64,000 bases of DNA from Vibrio salinus (GCF_021272385.1 NZ_JAJSDZ010000009.1:1-64000); one strand, 5' to 3'. Counted from the first letter of the stretch, positions 18,395-29,671 are shown. The notes: generated by a model not told the origin, from the letters alone. Translations and numbers: made by a program.

Positions 18395-20224
18395 ATGACT
18401 ACTCAAAAGATAGAGAAATTAAGAAATATCGCGATCATCGCACACGTTGACCACGGTAAAACAACGCTGGTGGACAAATTGTTACAGCAATCTGGAACAC
18501 TGCAGTCACGTGGTGAAATCGAAGAGCGGGTCATGGACTCGAATGATATCGAGAAGGAACGTGGTATCACGATTCTTGCGAAAAATACAGCGATTAACTG
18601 GAATGACTACCATATCAACATCGTTGACACCCCGGGACACGCCGACTTCGGTGGTGAAGTTGAACGTATCATGTCGATGGTTGACTCTGTCCTTCTTATT
18701 GTTGATGCAGTTGACGGCCCTATGCCTCAAACCCGTTTTGTTACTCAGAAAGCGTTTAACTATGGTTTGAAGCCTATTGTGGTGATTAACAAAATTGACC
18801 GTCCGGGCGCTCGTCCAGATTGGGTTATGGATCAGGTCTTTGATCTGTTTGATAATCTGGGTGCATCTGATGAACAGTTAGACTTTAAAGTGGTGTATGC
18901 ATCAGCACTGAATGGTTGGGCTACGATGGAAGAGGGCGAAGAAGGCGATAATATGGAACCGTTGTTCCAGACTATCGTTGAGGAAGTGAACCCACCTGAA
19001 GTCGATTTAACCGGTCCGCTTCAAATGCAGATCTCTCAGCTTGATTACAGTTCTTATGTCGGTGTTATCGGGGTTGGTCGCGTGACTCGTGGAACTGTTA
19101 AGCCGAATCAACAGGTTTCTGTTATTGGTGCTGATGGTAAAAAACGTAACGGTAAAGTCGGGACTGTGCTGGGCTATCTGGGTCTTGAACGTCATGAAAT
19201 CGATCAGGCAACAGCCGGCGATATTGTTGCGATAACCGGATTGGGTGAGCTGAAAATTTCAGATACGATTTGTGATATTAACACTTTGGAAGCGTTACCA
19301 GCTTTGTCTGTTGATGAACCAACAGTAACCATGACATTCCAGGTAAACACTTCTCCGTTTGCGGGTAAAGAAGGCAAGTTTGTTACTTCTCGTAATATTC
19401 TTGAACGTCTGGAAAAAGAATTAGTCCATAACGTTGCCTTGCGTGTTGAACAAACTGATGACCCGGATAAATTCCGTGTTTCAGGTCGAGGTGAACTTCA
19501 CCTTTCTATCCTGATTGAGAACATGCGTCGTGAAGGTTTTGAGCTTGCTGTGTCTCGACCAGAAGTTATTCTGAAAGAAGAAAATGGTCAGATGCAAGAA
19601 CCATTTGAAACAGTGACCATCGACGTTCTTGAAGAGCATCAGGGTGGTATCATGGAAAACATTGGTATCCGTAAAGGTGAACTGAAAGATATGTCTCCAG
19701 ATGGTAAAGGTCGTGTTCGTATGGACTTTATTATGCCATCCCGTGGTCTAATCGGTTTCCAAACTGAATTTATGACATTAACCTCCGGTTCTGGTCTGCT
19801 TTACCATACATTTGATCACTATGGCCCTTATAAAGGCGGTACTATTGGCCAGCGTAATAACGGCGTATTGATTTCTAATGCGACTGGTAAGGCTTTGACT
19901 TATGCGCTGTTTAACCTTCAGGAGCGTGGTCGTCTGTTTACTGAGCACGCTGATGAAGTGTATGAAGGTCAGATCATCGGTATTCACAACCGTTCAAATG
20001 ACTTAACGGTTAACTGTCTGAAAGGTAAACAATTAACTAACGTTCGTGCTTCCGGAACGGATGAGGCTCAGGTTCTTTCTCCTGCGATTAAATATACTCT
20101 GGAACAGGCTCTTGAGTTTATTGATGATGATGAGTTGGTTGAAGTAACCCCTGAAAGTATCCGTATTCGTAAGAAACATCTGACCGAAAACGATCGTAAA
20201 CGTGCTTATCGTGGTGAAAAATAA
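18395..20224 (+). CDS. typA: ribosome-associated GTPase TypA/BipA
   Basis: Translational GTPase of the elongation-factor family that binds the 70S ribosome and helps 50S assembly, especially in the cold or under stress. The 609-residue protein has the G domain with AHVDHGKTT (about 17-25), switch [10 protein letters not shown] and NKIDRPGA, then the beta-barrel domain II, EF-G-like domains III and V, and the BipA-specific C-terminal domain. It is divergent from glnA, as in enterics. A clear hairpin terminator follows 35 nt after the stop. Confidence 0.97.
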   Translation: MTTQKIEKLRNIAIIAHVDHGKTTLVDKLLQQSGTLQSRGEIEERVMDSNDIEKERGITILAKNTAINWNDYHINIVDTPGHADFGGEVERIMSMVDSVLLIVDAVDGPMPQTRFVTQKAFNYGLKPIVVINKIDRPGARPDWVMDQVFDLFDNLGASDEQLDFKVVYASALNGWATMEEGEEGDNMEPLFQTIVEEVNPPEVDLTGPLQMQISQLDYSSYVGVIGVGRVTRGTVKPNQQVSVIGADGKKRNGKVGTVLGYLGLERHEIDQATAGDIVAITGLGELKISDTICDINTLEALPALSVDEPTVTMTFQVNTSPFAGKEGKFVTSRNILERLEKELVHNVALRVEQTDDPDKFRVSGRGELHLSILIENMRREGFELAVSRPEVILKEENGQMQEPFETVTIDVLEEHQGGIMENIGIRKGELKDMSPDGKGRVRMDFIMPSRGLIGFQTEFMTLTSGSGLLYHTFDHYGPYKGGTIGQRNNGVLISNATGKALTYALFNLQERGRLFTEHADEVYEGQIIGIHNRSNDLTVNCLKGKQLTNVRASGTDEAQVLSPAIKYTLEQALEFIDDDELVEVTPESIRIRKKHLTENDRKRAYRGEK

Positions 20225-20257
20225 GCTATCTTAATCAGATTGATGTTATAGAAAGAG

Positions 20258-20280
20258 GGAGCTGAACATCAGCTCCTTTT
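20258..20280 (+). terminator. Rho-independent terminator between typA and the DUF2959 gene
   Basis: GGAGCTGA-ACA-TCAGCTCC followed by TTTTAT. It serves typA and abuts the stop of the convergent lipoprotein gene. Confidence 0.88.
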
Positions 20281-20920
20281 ATTTGGGGTCTATTTCTTTG
20301 ATAAATTTATCAGATTCATCAATGGCGATATTCATCTGATTAATTGCTCGTTGAATATCATCCTGTAAATCTGAAAATTCGCTTTTCAGTGAGGTAATAG
20401 CACTCGCGTTTAAGTTATGTTTTAAGTACAAAGTGTTATCTCGAAGTGTATTTAACACCGGTACCATTTTTCTTTCTGCTCTTTTCATTGCTGTTAGCAT
20501 GGTACGATAAGATTTCCGGGTTGCTTTTAACTGTATTTCACTTTTTTGGCGCAATGTCTGATCTGTGTACTCACTGAGTTCCTGATGCCATTCCCTGAAT
20601 AACGCATCGGCAACATCTTCAATAGCAGCTCTCCGGCTTTGAACATTCTCGACGGCATCCGAACTTTTTTCATATTCTGAGTGGATATGGTCATACATTT
20701 CTTCCAAATCTCCGCCATGATAGTTTGTCAGCTTTTTTAGTTGTTGGTAAGCAGACTGGAATTCTTTCTGGGCCCGTTTTTGCGCCGTCTGAGCATCTTC
20801 AACACGATCGACCATGATTTCTCTTTTGTGGTAACCCACTTTTTCCATGGCCGAATAATAGGCGGACTGGCATCCGGTTAAGACCGTGATAAGAGACAAG
20901 CAAATTAGTAACTGGCGCAT
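20279..20920 (-). CDS. DUF2959 family lipoprotein
   Basis: 213-residue protein with a lipoprotein signal: MRQLLICLSLITVLTGCQS, where LTGC is the lipobox and Cys17 the likely lipidated residue. The mature part is strongly helical and charged with heptad-like spacing throughout, so a coiled-coil periplasmic protein is likely. The sequence fits the DUF2959 family, common in Vibrio and Shewanella and without a settled function. The ATG has AAAAGGATC ahead of it. It is convergent with typA and stands alone. Confidence 0.82.
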   Translation of the reverse strand: MRQLLICLSLITVLTGCQSAYYSAMEKVGYHKREIMVDRVEDAQTAQKRAQKEFQSAYQQLKKLTNYHGGDLEEMYDHIHSEYEKSSDAVENVQSRRAAIEDVADALFREWHQELSEYTDQTLRQKSEIQLKATRKSYRTMLTAMKRAERKMVPVLNTLRDNTLYLKHNLNASAITSLKSEFSDLQDDIQRAINQMNIAIDESDKFIKEIDPK

Positions 20921-20978
20921 TTCATGATCCTTTTAAGATTTATATACTAGAATAAGATTCCAGAGTTTTGGAGATAGC

Positions 20979-21887
20979 GTGAACATACCACATCGATTCA
21001 GACAAGTGCTCTCTTGTCTCAACTATACATATTATAGAATCTCAAAAGACAGAATTAACGTTAGTGCGGGATATTTAGCTTATATTACTTTGTTGTCTCT
21101 TGTGCCGATGATGACCGTTTTGATTTCGGTATTTTCCTCGGTATCGGCATTTAGTGATGCGAGTGAGGTGATTCATAAGTTTGTTATCGACAATTTTGTG
21201 CCTGCAGCCGGGGATGCCGTCAGTCATGCCCTACAAAGCTTTGTTGCTAACACGGGGAAAATGACGGCACTTGGCGGCACTTTTTTGTTTGTAACGGCAA
21301 TCATGCTGATATCAAATATTGATAAAAGTCTGAACGTTATCTGGCGAACAACAAAAAAAAGACGTTGGGTTTTTTCTTTTTCTATGTACTGGATGGCGCT
21401 GACTCTGGGGCCTATTTTAGTTGGTGCCAGCCTTGCCGTTTCTTCTTACATCACTTCCCTGAAAATACTGGAGAGTGAAACCCTGACCGGAGCTTATCAT
21501 TTATTGCTATCTAAGCTGCCTTTTTTACTTTCCTTTTTTGCTTTTTGCGGCTTATATCTGGTGGTGCCTAATAAACGAATTTATATTTCACATGCCGCAA
21601 CCGGCGCTTTTGTTGCCGCTGTGTTGTTTGAACTGAGCAAAGTCTGTTTTTCACTCTATGTGACGCATTTTCCTTCTTATCAGCTGATATACGGAGCGCT
21701 TGCGGCTATTCCGATTCTCTTTGTCTGGGTTTATCTGTGTTGGATTATTGTTTTGATTGGTGCTGAAGTCACGGCTTCCATGGGTGAAAAGGAACATTGG
21801 GCAGTAAACATGGTAAACTCTGCCGAAGAGAATGATACGAAGCAAGATAGGGATAGTAGTGATAGCGCTGATACAAAGAGTAAGTGA
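20979..21887 (+). CDS. yihY: YihY/virulence factor BrkB family inner-membrane protein
   Basis: 302-residue polytopic protein with about six membrane helices; family members were once mis-annotated as ribonuclease BN. The GTG start is followed by an amphipathic lead and the family-typical stretch [20 protein letters not shown], ending in a charged cytoplasmic tail rich in Asp/Ser. The precise role is unknown; transport or envelope function is inferred for the family. The C-terminal coding region overlaps the start of dtd by 29 nt, suggesting coupled expression of yihY-dtd-yiiD. Confidence 0.88.
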   Translation: MNIPHRFRQVLSCLNYTYYRISKDRINVSAGYLAYITLLSLVPMMTVLISVFSSVSAFSDASEVIHKFVIDNFVPAAGDAVSHALQSFVANTGKMTALGGTFLFVTAIMLISNIDKSLNVIWRTTKKRRWVFSFSMYWMALTLGPILVGASLAVSSYITSLKILESETLTGAYHLLLSKLPFLLSFFAFCGLYLVVPNKRIYISHAATGAFVAAVLFELSKVCFSLYVTHFPSYQLIYGALAAIPILFVWVYLCWIIVLIGAEVTASMGEKEHWAVNMVNSAEENDTKQDRDSSDSADTKSK

Positions 21888-22293
21888 AGCCTCGGTTAAA
21901 GTGGATAATGAAATAGTTGGTGAAATAGAAAAAGGATTACTTGTTCTGTTAGGCGTTGAAAAAGGGGATGATGAAGCAAAGGCCAGACGTCTTGCTGAAA
22001 GGGTCTCTACTTACCGGGTTTTTGAAGATGAACAGGGTAAAATGAACCTGAATGTTCAGCAGGTGAATGGTGAGTTACTTGTTGTCTCACAGTTTACGCT
22101 TCCGGCGGATACGAAAAAAGGAACCCGTGCCGGATTTTCAAGAGGGGCCGACCCTGCTGATGCGAATAACCTGTATGAATTCTTTTCTGATCAATGCCGG
22201 CATTATCTCCCTACTAAAAATGGTGTCTTTGCTGCTGATATGAAGGTATCGTTGGTTAATGATGGGCCTGTAACATTCTGGCTTCAGGTATAA
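21859..22293 (+). CDS. dtd: D-aminoacyl-tRNA deacylase
   Basis: Removes D-amino acids (and mischarged glycine) from tRNA, recycling the tRNA. The family's two active-site motifs are visible: SQFTL near residue 79 and NDGPVTFWL at the C terminus. A longer frame starts at an ATG at 21832, but family members begin [13 protein letters not shown], which corresponds to the GTG at 21859 (144 residues). It overlaps the yihY end and precedes the acetyltransferase/thioesterase gene by 41 nt. Confidence 0.93.
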   Translation: MIALIQRVSEASVKVDNEIVGEIEKGLLVLLGVEKGDDEAKARRLAERVSTYRVFEDEQGKMNLNVQQVNGELLVVSQFTLPADTKKGTRAGFSRGADPADANNLYEFFSDQCRHYLPTKNGVFAADMKVSLVNDGPVTFWLQV

Positions 22294-22334
22294 GTTAGCT
22301 AAGGGAATTAGCTTCATGACTTAAAGGAAAAATC

Positions 22335-23249
22335 ATGTTTAAAATTATCAACCCTACAACGGAAAATCAGCTGAAAAAATATTATCAGTTTCGTTGGCAA
22401 ATGCTGAGAGAACCCTGGCACCTTCCCGTCGGGTCTGAAAAAGATGAATATGATGTTATGAGTCATCACCGGATGATTGTAGATAGCCGGGGCAGACCGA
22501 TGGCCATTGGCCGATTGTATATTACGCCTGATTGCGAAGGGCAGGTTCGCTATATGGCGGTTAAGGCGAATCGCAGAAACCGTGGAATGGGATCGTTGTT
22601 GCTTGTAACGCTTGAGTCTCTGGCAAGAAAGGAAGGCGCCAAGAGGTTAGTTTGTAGGGCCAGAGAGCAAGCAATTCCCTTTTATGAAAAAAACGGTTTT
22701 GAGAGACGAGGTGAATTGAGCGATGCTCAAGGAACAGTCAAACACCAACAAATGGTGAAACCGTTGGATCTCATGTCATCGGTGCAAAGAAAACCGGAAT
22801 GGTGTACGGATTTACAAAACCGGTGGAATGAGCAAATTCCTATCAGTGAAAAAATGGGAATAAAAATAAGCCAGTATACCGGGTACGAGTTTGAATGTTC
22901 TTCACCGGTCAATCCAAATATCAATCCACATAATACGATGTTTGCCGGTTCTGCTTTTACCCTTGCAACCTTAACCGGGTGGGGAATGGCCTGGTTATTG
23001 ATGAGAGAGCGCAATTTAAAAGGGGATGTGGTTCTGGCTGACAGTCATATCCGGTACCGGAGTCCGATAACAGAGCCCCCGGTAGCTTCGACCAGTCTGG
23101 ATGATATCAGTGGCGATTTGGACCGCTTAAAATCAGGCAGAAAGGCAAGAATCATTGTCAATGTGACTATATATAGTGGAGACGTTGCGGCTGTTGAATT
23201 TGTTGGCACTTACATGTTAATGCCAAATTATAAAGATTTGATTTCTTAG
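22335..23249 (+). CDS. yiiD: GNAT acetyltransferase / hot-dog thioesterase-like fusion (YiiD type)
   Basis: 304 residues with two domains: an N-terminal GNAT fold (about 1-145, acetyl-CoA loop NRRNRGMGSLLL) and a C-terminal hot-dog domain (about 155-300, with NPNINPHNTMFAGSAFTLATL). Proteins of this architecture are YiiD of E. coli. The hot-dog part has been linked to malonyl-ACP decarboxylation that primes fatty acid synthesis (knowledge recalled, not shown here). It is the third gene of the yihY-dtd-yiiD run, the same order as in relatives. Confidence 0.85.
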   Translation: MFKIINPTTENQLKKYYQFRWQMLREPWHLPVGSEKDEYDVMSHHRMIVDSRGRPMAIGRLYITPDCEGQVRYMAVKANRRNRGMGSLLLVTLESLARKEGAKRLVCRAREQAIPFYEKNGFERRGELSDAQGTVKHQQMVKPLDLMSSVQRKPEWCTDLQNRWNEQIPISEKMGIKISQYTGYEFECSSPVNPNINPHNTMFAGSAFTLATLTGWGMAWLLMRERNLKGDVVLADSHIRYRSPITEPPVASTSLDDISGDLDRLKSGRKARIIVNVTIYSGDVAAVEFVGTYMLMPNYKDLIS

Positions 23250-23315
23250 GATATGTGATTAATCTGAGTCCTCTCTTGCAGATAATCCGGTGGGATGATT
23301 CCGTTATCTGAGAAA

Positions 23316-25190
23316 TTATTGATGGCACTCCGCCTGAATGCTTTTCGTTTCCAATAAATTAAGATTGATGGTTTTACAGTTGGATGGTGTGATGGAAAGC
23401 TGGAGTTTGCCCTTCTTCCAGTGATCCAGATCGATGAGACCTGAAAGAGTGGATGTCATTGATGGACTGGTAAGATTGGCCGGTGGGATAGTGATCAATC
23501 CTCTTTGACTTGTCAGATTAAGATTGTCCAGTGTGAAGGGGTGGTTCATTGGCTTTTTGTCGTCTGATATTGTTAAGGCTCCTTCTCTCAGATCGACATC
23601 GGCATTACCGGTTAGTGTCTGGCTGATGATCTTTTTATTGCCGGTTAACCCCCGGACATTTAGTGAAATATCGGCTAAGCCGGAGATAGCAATGGGTAAA
23701 TCCAGATATTTCAGCATTGTCTGAACCGGAAAGCTGTCGGTATTCAGGTTCAGATTCCAGTTGCCCTGGTCTGGTGCAAAGTGCCAGACACCTCGTAAGT
23801 CAATGTATCCTTTTCGTAGTGGTGAGAATAACCGGTCAAGGTACCAGATGTGGTTTTGGCTGTGCATTTGCAAAATGGCCTGAGTTCCTTTTAGATCCCC
23901 ATAGCTGGCATTATTCGCAGAAAGCTCAACAGAACCTTGCCACAATCGCCACTCTCCCTGTTTTCGGAGTGTCGCTTTATTTACATCCATGTTTACACCG
24001 GACAACTGCCAATAAGGATGAGTGGCTATTTGCAGAATCTGGCTGTTTCTAAGTTGCAAATTTTCGATTGATAGGTTGGAAACCGGGAAATCAAAACTCT
24101 CGGGAAGGTAATGATCAGATTCTAAATAATATTTAATGTTGTCAGCTCTGAGATTCTGAATGCTCATTGAGTCAGGTGTCAGATCTGCGGATACGCTCAG
24201 ATAGCCATCACCAAGCTTCGCAGACAGTTCTTTTACATGAACCGTTCCAGCTTGTATTTCGGCTGTAAGAATGGGTTCTACCCACAGTTTCCCTGCGTAT
24301 GACAATCCTTCCGCAGAGGCGGAAATGGTGAGTCCGTTTTGTGACCAGATATGCCACTGGTCTGGTGTTATATTTTCAGCAGAAAGTGACAGATTACTGA
24401 TGCTCAGATCCTGATTTGAAAAAGACGAATTGAGAAGGTCTATTCTTGCAATTGAGGATACGTGCCAGCGGCTTTTGGTATTTTCCGCTTTTAGTTTTTC
24501 AAAAAGCTGAGTGGTTAAGTTCAAGTGGTTAGCGGTCAGAGAGCTAATATGCCAGTTATTATCTCTCGCTTTTTCAGCCTGAATAGCGATTTCCGCATTA
24601 TTTAAGCGAAACGATAAACCGTATATCTGACTTTCATTTTGATAATAATCCACATCCAGTAATACATGATTGAAAGTCATCGAACCAGCGGTTACCTGTT
24701 TACTCTGAAGTTGTATCTGCCCATAAGGTAATAACGTATGCCCACTCCAGTCTGGTTTTTTAATCTGTAGATTGGCATTCTTTAAGTTAAATTGCTTCCC
24801 TTCGATGTTGATGTTTTTTAATGAAATCTGATGAGGGTGAAGTTTCTGAATTGTCTTATACAGAGAGGATTTTCCTGATAGGTCCATGTCTGAAATCAGT
24901 ATGGTATCGACGGATAAATGACGTAATGAACCGGGTAGTGTGTTGTTGAACCAAATAGTAATATCGCTGTTTTTCTCACCATTATGTTCTACCTGTCTTA
25001 GCTGTAGTTCTCTTGGGTAAACATATCTGGCACTGGTAATATGAAGATCTGGAGAGATATATCGTTGACCTAACCAGTTGATTATTGGCGTAAGATAGTT
25101 CGGGTGAGTTAAAACAATAGCGAAAGAAGCAGATGAAAGGGTCACGATTGAGACTAAGATGATGAGCAACAGATACGATAACTTTTTCAT
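23316..25190 (-). CDS. AsmA family inner-membrane-anchored protein
   Basis: 624 residues. One N-terminal membrane helix (MKKLSYLLLIILVSIVTL) is followed by a long beta-rich periplasmic region with repeated short strands, as in AsmA/TamB-like lipid-bridge proteins. The C-terminal third (DLREGALTISDDKKP, a typical AsmA_2 strand pattern) supports membership. AsmA-like proteins affect outer-membrane lipid homeostasis; which paralogue this is cannot be said. It is a single gene on the minus strand between yiiD and pckA, preceded by AAGAAGGCGAA as ribosome binding site. Confidence 0.75.
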   Translation of the reverse strand: MKKLSYLLLIILVSIVTLSSASFAIVLTHPNYLTPIINWLGQRYISPDLHITSARYVYPRELQLRQVEHNGEKNSDITIWFNNTLPGSLRHLSVDTILISDMDLSGKSSLYKTIQKLHPHQISLKNINIEGKQFNLKNANLQIKKPDWSGHTLLPYGQIQLQSKQVTAGSMTFNHVLLDVDYYQNESQIYGLSFRLNNAEIAIQAEKARDNNWHISSLTANHLNLTTQLFEKLKAENTKSRWHVSSIARIDLLNSSFSNQDLSISNLSLSAENITPDQWHIWSQNGLTISASAEGLSYAGKLWVEPILTAEIQAGTVHVKELSAKLGDGYLSVSADLTPDSMSIQNLRADNIKYYLESDHYLPESFDFPVSNLSIENLQLRNSQILQIATHPYWQLSGVNMDVNKATLRKQGEWRLWQGSVELSANNASYGDLKGTQAILQMHSQNHIWYLDRLFSPLRKGYIDLRGVWHFAPDQGNWNLNLNTDSFPVQTMLKYLDLPIAISGLADISLNVRGLTGNKKIISQTLTGNADVDLREGALTISDDKKPMNHPFTLDNLNLTSQRGLITIPPANLTSPSMTSTLSGLIDLDHWKKGKLQLSITPSNCKTINLNLLETKSIQAECHQ

Positions 25191-25250
25191 TTCGCCTTCT
25201 TGGCCGTTGTTTTATCTACAGATAAACCAACATAGAATAGCTTCGATCAA

Positions 25251-25279
25251 AAAAAAAGCCCCTTTAGGGGCTTTTTTAA
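25251..25279. terminator. bidirectional terminator between pckA and the AsmA gene
   Basis: AAGCCCC-TTT-AGGGGCTTTTTT with an A run on the left side. It serves pckA on the minus strand, 20 nt after its stop. Confidence 0.9.
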
Positions 25280-25299
25280 TATTTATTGCGATTTGACGC

Positions 25300-26928
25300 T
25301 TAGTCTAGCTGAGGACCAGCAGCAACCAGAGATTTACCTTCAGCATTATCAGTGTATTTCTCGAAGTTGTTGATGAAGCGAGTTGCCAGATCTTTTGCTT
25401 TGCTTTCCCATTGTAGAGGGTCTACATAAGTGTCACGAGGGTCCAGAATTGCTGGATCAACACCTGGAAGTGCAGTTGGTACTTCTAGGTTGAAGATTGG
25501 CACTTGTTTGGTTTGAGCTTTATCGATTGAACCATCAAGGATAGCATCGATGATACCGCGAGTATCTTTGATTGAGATACGTTTACCGGTACCGTTCCAA
25601 CCTGTGTTAACCAGATAAGCTTCTGCGCCAGCAGCTTCCATACGTTTAACCAGTACTTCAGCGTATTTAGTTGGGTGTAGTGTCAGGAACGCAGCGCCAA
25701 AACATGCAGAGAATGTTGGAGTTGGTTCTGTGATACCACGTTCAGTACCAGCTAGTTTAGCAGTGAAACCTGATAGGAAGTGATATTTAGTTTGTTCTGC
25801 TGTCAGTTTAGATACTGGTGGTAGTACACCGAATGCGTCTGCTGAAAGGAAGATAACTTTCTGAGCTGCGCCACCTTTAGACACCGGCTTAACAATGTTT
25901 TCAATGTGATGAATTGGGTAAGAAACACGAGTGTTTTCTGTTTTAGAACCATCATCAAAGTCGATAGAACCATCAGTCAGTACTGTTACGTTTTCTAGCA
26001 GTGCGTCACGACGGATTGCATTGTAGATATCAGGTTCTGCTTCTTTAGACAGGTTGATAGTTTTCGCATAGCAACCGCCTTCGAAGTTAAATACACCTTC
26101 GTCATCCCAACCGTGTTCATCATCACCGATAAGAGCGCGTTTGGGATCGGTAGACAGTGTAGTTTTACCAGTACCTGACAGGCCGAAGAAGATAGCAACA
26201 TCGCCGTCTTTGCCCATGTTCGCAGAACAGTGCATTGCTGCAATGTCTTTAAGTGGCAAGAAGTAGTTCATCATAGCGAAAATGCCTTTTTTCATTTCGC
26301 CGCCGTACCATGTACCACCGATAACTTGCATGCGTTCAGTCAGGTTAAACACAGTGAAGTTTTCTGAGTGAAGGCCGTGTTCTTTCCATTTGCTGTTAGT
26401 GCATTTTGCACCATTCATTACAACGAAAGTTGGTTCAAAAGATTTCAGTTCTTCTTCTGAAGGACGGATGAACATGTTAGTTACGAAGTGAGCCTGCCAT
26501 GCAACTTCAGTGATGAAACGTACACAAAGACGAGTATCAGGGTTTGCACCACAGTAGCAGTCAACAACAAACAGACGTTTGTTTGAAAGCTGACCAGTTA
26601 CTAATGTTTTCAGTTCATTCCAAACCGCTTGAGTAGTTGGTTTGTTATCGTTTTTAGCGTGTTCAGATGTCCACCACATAGTGTCTTTAGTCGTGTCATC
26701 TTTAACAATGAATTTATCTTTTGGAGAACGGCCGGTAAAGATACCAGTATCAACAGCCACTGCGCCAAGTTCAGTTACTACACCTTTTTCATAGCCTTCC
26801 AAACCATCTTTGGTTTCTTCGGCAAAAAGTACGTCGTAACTTGGGTTTCTAACGATCTCAGCAACATTGGTGATACCATATTGGCTTAGATCTAATTGTG
26901 CAGCCTTATTTTGTTCCATAACAGTCAT
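25300..26928 (-). CDS. pckA: phosphoenolpyruvate carboxykinase (ATP)
   Basis: Converts oxaloacetate and ATP to phosphoenolpyruvate, the first committed gluconeogenic step; cytosolic. The 542-residue protein shows the kinase-1a P loop [11 protein letters not shown] near 250, the metal-binding GDDEHGWDD, and the substrate loop [15 protein letters not shown] segment ([11 protein letters not shown]). The start is ATGACTGTT with AAGGAG seven bases before it; a second ATG lies three codons in. It is transcribed alone, with a 300-nt upstream region containing a TGTGA half-site and a short tandem repeat. Confidence 0.97.
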   Translation of the reverse strand: MTVMEQNKAAQLDLSQYGITNVAEIVRNPSYDVLFAEETKDGLEGYEKGVVTELGAVAVDTGIFTGRSPKDKFIVKDDTTKDTMWWTSEHAKNDNKPTTQAVWNELKTLVTGQLSNKRLFVVDCYCGANPDTRLCVRFITEVAWQAHFVTNMFIRPSEEELKSFEPTFVVMNGAKCTNSKWKEHGLHSENFTVFNLTERMQVIGGTWYGGEMKKGIFAMMNYFLPLKDIAAMHCSANMGKDGDVAIFFGLSGTGKTTLSTDPKRALIGDDEHGWDDEGVFNFEGGCYAKTINLSKEAEPDIYNAIRRDALLENVTVLTDGSIDFDDGSKTENTRVSYPIHHIENIVKPVSKGGAAQKVIFLSADAFGVLPPVSKLTAEQTKYHFLSGFTAKLAGTERGITEPTPTFSACFGAAFLTLHPTKYAEVLVKRMEAAGAEAYLVNTGWNGTGKRISIKDTRGIIDAILDGSIDKAQTKQVPIFNLEVPTALPGVDPAILDPRDTYVDPLQWESKAKDLATRFINNFEKYTDNAEGKSLVAAGPQLD

Positions 26929-26960
26929 AGGTGCTCCTTATAAAATTGTAGGGAATTTAA

Positions 26961-26991
26961 TTTTGGAAGTTTTGAAAGTTTTGAAAGTTTT
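26961..26991. repeat. short tandem repeat (TTTTGAAAG) upstream of pckA
   Basis: Three 9-bp units TTTTGGAAG, TTTTGAAAG, TTTTGAAAG and a partial fourth, in the pckA 5' region (26929-27286). The same gap holds a TGTGAT half CRP-like site on the minus strand near 27090 and is very AT-rich; no gene is seen. Confidence 0.6.
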
Positions 26992-27239
26992 ATCTTCATC
27001 TGGGGCAAATCCTATCAACGTGCGGAAACCGAAACAGAGATCTGGTTCAAAAAATAACCATGATTTTTTTACATAAATTTGCCTTATATCACATGTTTTT
27101 CTGACCACTTTTTGCAAATTGATCTAGAATAAACTATGTGTAGAAAAATAGACGAAATTTTTATTTTCTTTTAATTTATACGAAATAAATATACCGTACG
27201 CCAGTCTTTTATTTCTTTTTTTTGTTATTTAAAGATCAA

Positions 27240-27268
27240 AAAGACCAGGATTATATCTGGCCTTTTTT
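27240..27268 (-). terminator. Rho-independent terminator after hslO
   Basis: Imperfect hairpin AAGACCAG / CTGGCCTT with an 8-nt loop and an A/T run on both sides, about 20 nt after the hslO stop. Confidence 0.7.
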
Positions 27269-27286
27269 AAATTTGGTGGATTATTC

Positions 27287-28165
27287 TTAATGTAATGTGT
27301 TGGTGTTTTTCTCTTGACTGGTGATAAGTTGCTCAATCTCGTTTTTTTCAAAGTGGTATGTCGTGCCGCAATAATCACAATGAAGGGATAATTTCCCCTG
27401 CTCTTTCAGAATATCGAACACTTCATTTTTGTCTAAAGTCAGAATGGCGGACTCACTTCGTTCCCGGGAACAGCCACACAAGAACTTAACTTGGTTAGGA
27501 TGGAACAGTTGAACTCTTTCCTGATTATAAAGCCGGTACAGTAATTCCTGAGCATCAAGCGTAAATAACTCTTCACTTTTTATGGTTGCCGTCAGTTGCT
27601 CCAGATGCTCAAAGTCATTATCGTTTCCTTTACCGTCAGGCACGATCTGTAACAGCATACCGGCGGCTTGTGGTACGTCATAATTTCTTGTGTCGGTGCG
27701 AATCCATAATCGTGTTTTTAATTGTTCTGAACGCTCAAAATAGCTTTCCAGAACTTCCGCCAGATTTTTTCCTTCCAGAGCAACAATCCCCTGATAGCGT
27801 TCACCTTGTTTGGGTTCGATTGTAATGATCAGCTGTCCTTTTCCCATCATATCGTGCAAGGATGCATCGTCGGCTAATTCGCCTTCCCAGCGGGCTACAC
27901 CGCGTACTTGCTGGTTATTATTACCATTGATAACCGCGACGGATACCGGACCATCACCCTGAAGCTGCAATGTGATTGAGCCTTCGAATTTAATTGTTGC
28001 CGTCAGAAGCGTTGTGGCGACTAATAGCTCACCAAGTAATGTTTTTACCGGGGCTGGGTAGTCTGTACTGGACAGAATTTGCTGGTAGGTATCATCGAGC
28101 TGAACCAGTTCGCCTCGTACTGATAAATCTTCAAAAAGGTAGCGGTGTAATACATTCTTCGCCAT
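27287..28165 (-). CDS. hslO: redox-regulated chaperone Hsp33
   Basis: Holdase chaperone activated by oxidation, which releases zinc from a C-terminal four-cysteine centre. The 292 residues end with that centre: CGCSRERSE at about 236-244 and CDYCGTTY near 270, i.e. CxC plus CxxC. The N-terminal folding domain is typical ([14 protein letters not shown]). It follows hslR by 22 nt on the same strand, the conserved hslRO heat-shock pair, next to pckA as in other gammaproteobacteria. Confidence 0.96.
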   Translation of the reverse strand: MAKNVLHRYLFEDLSVRGELVQLDDTYQQILSSTDYPAPVKTLLGELLVATTLLTATIKFEGSITLQLQGDGPVSVAVINGNNNQQVRGVARWEGELADDASLHDMMGKGQLIITIEPKQGERYQGIVALEGKNLAEVLESYFERSEQLKTRLWIRTDTRNYDVPQAAGMLLQIVPDGKGNDNDFEHLEQLTATIKSEELFTLDAQELLYRLYNQERVQLFHPNQVKFLCGCSRERSESAILTLDKNEVFDILKEQGKLSLHCDYCGTTYHFEKNEIEQLITSQEKNTNTLH

Positions 28166-28187
28166 TTAAGGAAACTCCGGCATTGAT

Positions 28188-28574
28188 TTATTGATGTTTG
28201 AACTTAATGATGTCGCGTCTCTGTTTTTTATCAGGTCGGCGATCTGGGCTTGGGTTATGAGCGTTCAGTTTTCGTTGTAAAGCATGCAATTCTCGTTTTT
28301 TTATGCTTTCTTCTGTTTCAGAGTAAAGTGTTTGTGCTTCCGGGGCTCCTCGCCTTTGTGAGGATAATTTTTCAATAACAACGGTTTTTTCTTCATTTCC
28401 TTGTCTTAACGTAATTATTGCCCCGGACTCTACAATTTTACTTGGTTTTGTTCTTTGACCATTATAGTGGACTTTGCCCCCGTCCACCATATTCCGGGCA
28501 ATTGACCGTGTTTTATAAAATCTTGCGGCCCATAACCATTTATCGAGCCGAATTGGTTCTTCAGGGGAACTCAT
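28188..28574 (-). CDS. hslR: ribosome-associated heat shock protein Hsp15
   Basis: Small S4-domain RNA-binding protein that recognises 50S subunits carrying a blocked nascent chain. Of its 128 residues, about 8-65 form the S4 fold (IRLDKWLWAARFYKTRSIA, then GGKVHYNGQRTKPSK), followed by a basic tail ending RRPDKKQRRDIIKFKHQ. It is the first gene of the hslRO pair. Confidence 0.95.
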   Translation of the reverse strand: MSSPEEPIRLDKWLWAARFYKTRSIARNMVDGGKVHYNGQRTKPSKIVESGAIITLRQGNEEKTVVIEKLSSQRRGAPEAQTLYSETEESIKKRELHALQRKLNAHNPSPDRRPDKKQRRDIIKFKHQ

Positions 28575-28786
28575 TAGTGGCTTTTTCCTCTAATAGCTGT
28601 TCATACAGAAATATAACAGTTTAAATGGTGCTGAAAATGTCTTTTTCAAGGGAACTGATCTTTACTTCAAACTATGTGAAAAATACAATGTAACGTCATT
28701 TTGTATGAATCTTTTTGTATGTTTTTATCCAGATGCGTAATTTTACTCACATTATTATGAACTGTTACAGATAAGGAAAAGCGTTT

Positions 28787-29671
28787 TTGCGTTGTCTTAC
28801 CCTTTTACAGCAACTCCAGGCGAATCAACAAAAAGTAAGTTCCGGTGTATTTGCTTTGCTTATTATGCTGAGTATCTGGTTTATCGGAGCCTGGATTTGG
28901 CTGCCTGCCACATCAACCACGGTTGATAAGTGGGTGGCTCAACCCGTCAATATCGGTGCTGAAGAACGTTCGGTGGATCTGAATATAATACGATCTGCAA
29001 ATCTCTTTGGTATAGAAACAAAGCCAGTTAAGGCCGTTGCTGAGGTTGTAAATACTCACGCGCCTAAAACGAAGTTAAATTTAAAATTGGTTGGTATTGT
29101 CTTTTCCCGATCGTCAGTGGAGAGTCTGGCTATTATTGCGTCTAAAGGTTCACAGGATACCTATGGTATTGGTGATGCTATTGATCGAACCCGGGCGAAA
29201 CTAAAAGCGGTGTTGGCTGACAGAGTCATTATAGATAATTCGGGAAGAGACGAAACTCTGCTTCTGGACAGTAATATGACTCAGGCTGAACGGGACAATT
29301 TAGTAAAAAATACGGGCTATTTTAAGCCGGGAAACAACGCTGTCGCTGTTACCCCAGCCCCGGTTGATTCTCTTGATAGAGTTAAACAGGAGATTATGTC
29401 TCAGCCAGGACGTATATTTCATTATTTGCGCTTTTTTGAAATTCGCGAAAACGATCAGATTACCGGCTATAAGATTGAGCCGGGTAAGTCGAATTTGTTG
29501 TTTGAAAAGACGGCGTTGAAATCTGGTGATGTGGTGACCAGAATTAATGGCATAAATATATCCGACCAAAAAGCGATCATGTCTGCATTGACTAATATGA
29601 TGCAGACGCCGGAACTAAATATTGTTGTTGACCGGGATGGTCAGCAGGAAGAAATTCGTATTCAATTATAA
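28787..29671 (+). CDS. gspC: type II secretion system protein GspC
   Basis: Inner-membrane clamp protein that links the T2SS inner-membrane platform to the GspD secretin. 294 residues: one membrane helix near 22-42, a periplasmic HR domain (about 90-160) and a C-terminal PDZ domain (about 195-290, GYKIEPGKSNLLFEKTALKSGDVV). The best start is a TTG with ATAAGGAAA ahead; no ATG fits upstream of the membrane helix. First gene of gspC-N, with a 200-nt upstream promoter region. Confidence 0.92.
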   Translation: MRCLTLLQQLQANQQKVSSGVFALLIMLSIWFIGAWIWLPATSTTVDKWVAQPVNIGAEERSVDLNIIRSANLFGIETKPVKAVAEVVNTHAPKTKLNLKLVGIVFSRSSVESLAIIASKGSQDTYGIGDAIDRTRAKLKAVLADRVIIDNSGRDETLLLDSNMTQAERDNLVKNTGYFKPGNNAVAVTPAPVDSLDRVKQEIMSQPGRIFHYLRFFEIRENDQITGYKIEPGKSNLLFEKTALKSGDVVTRINGINISDQKAIMSALTNMMQTPELNIVVDRDGQQEEIRIQL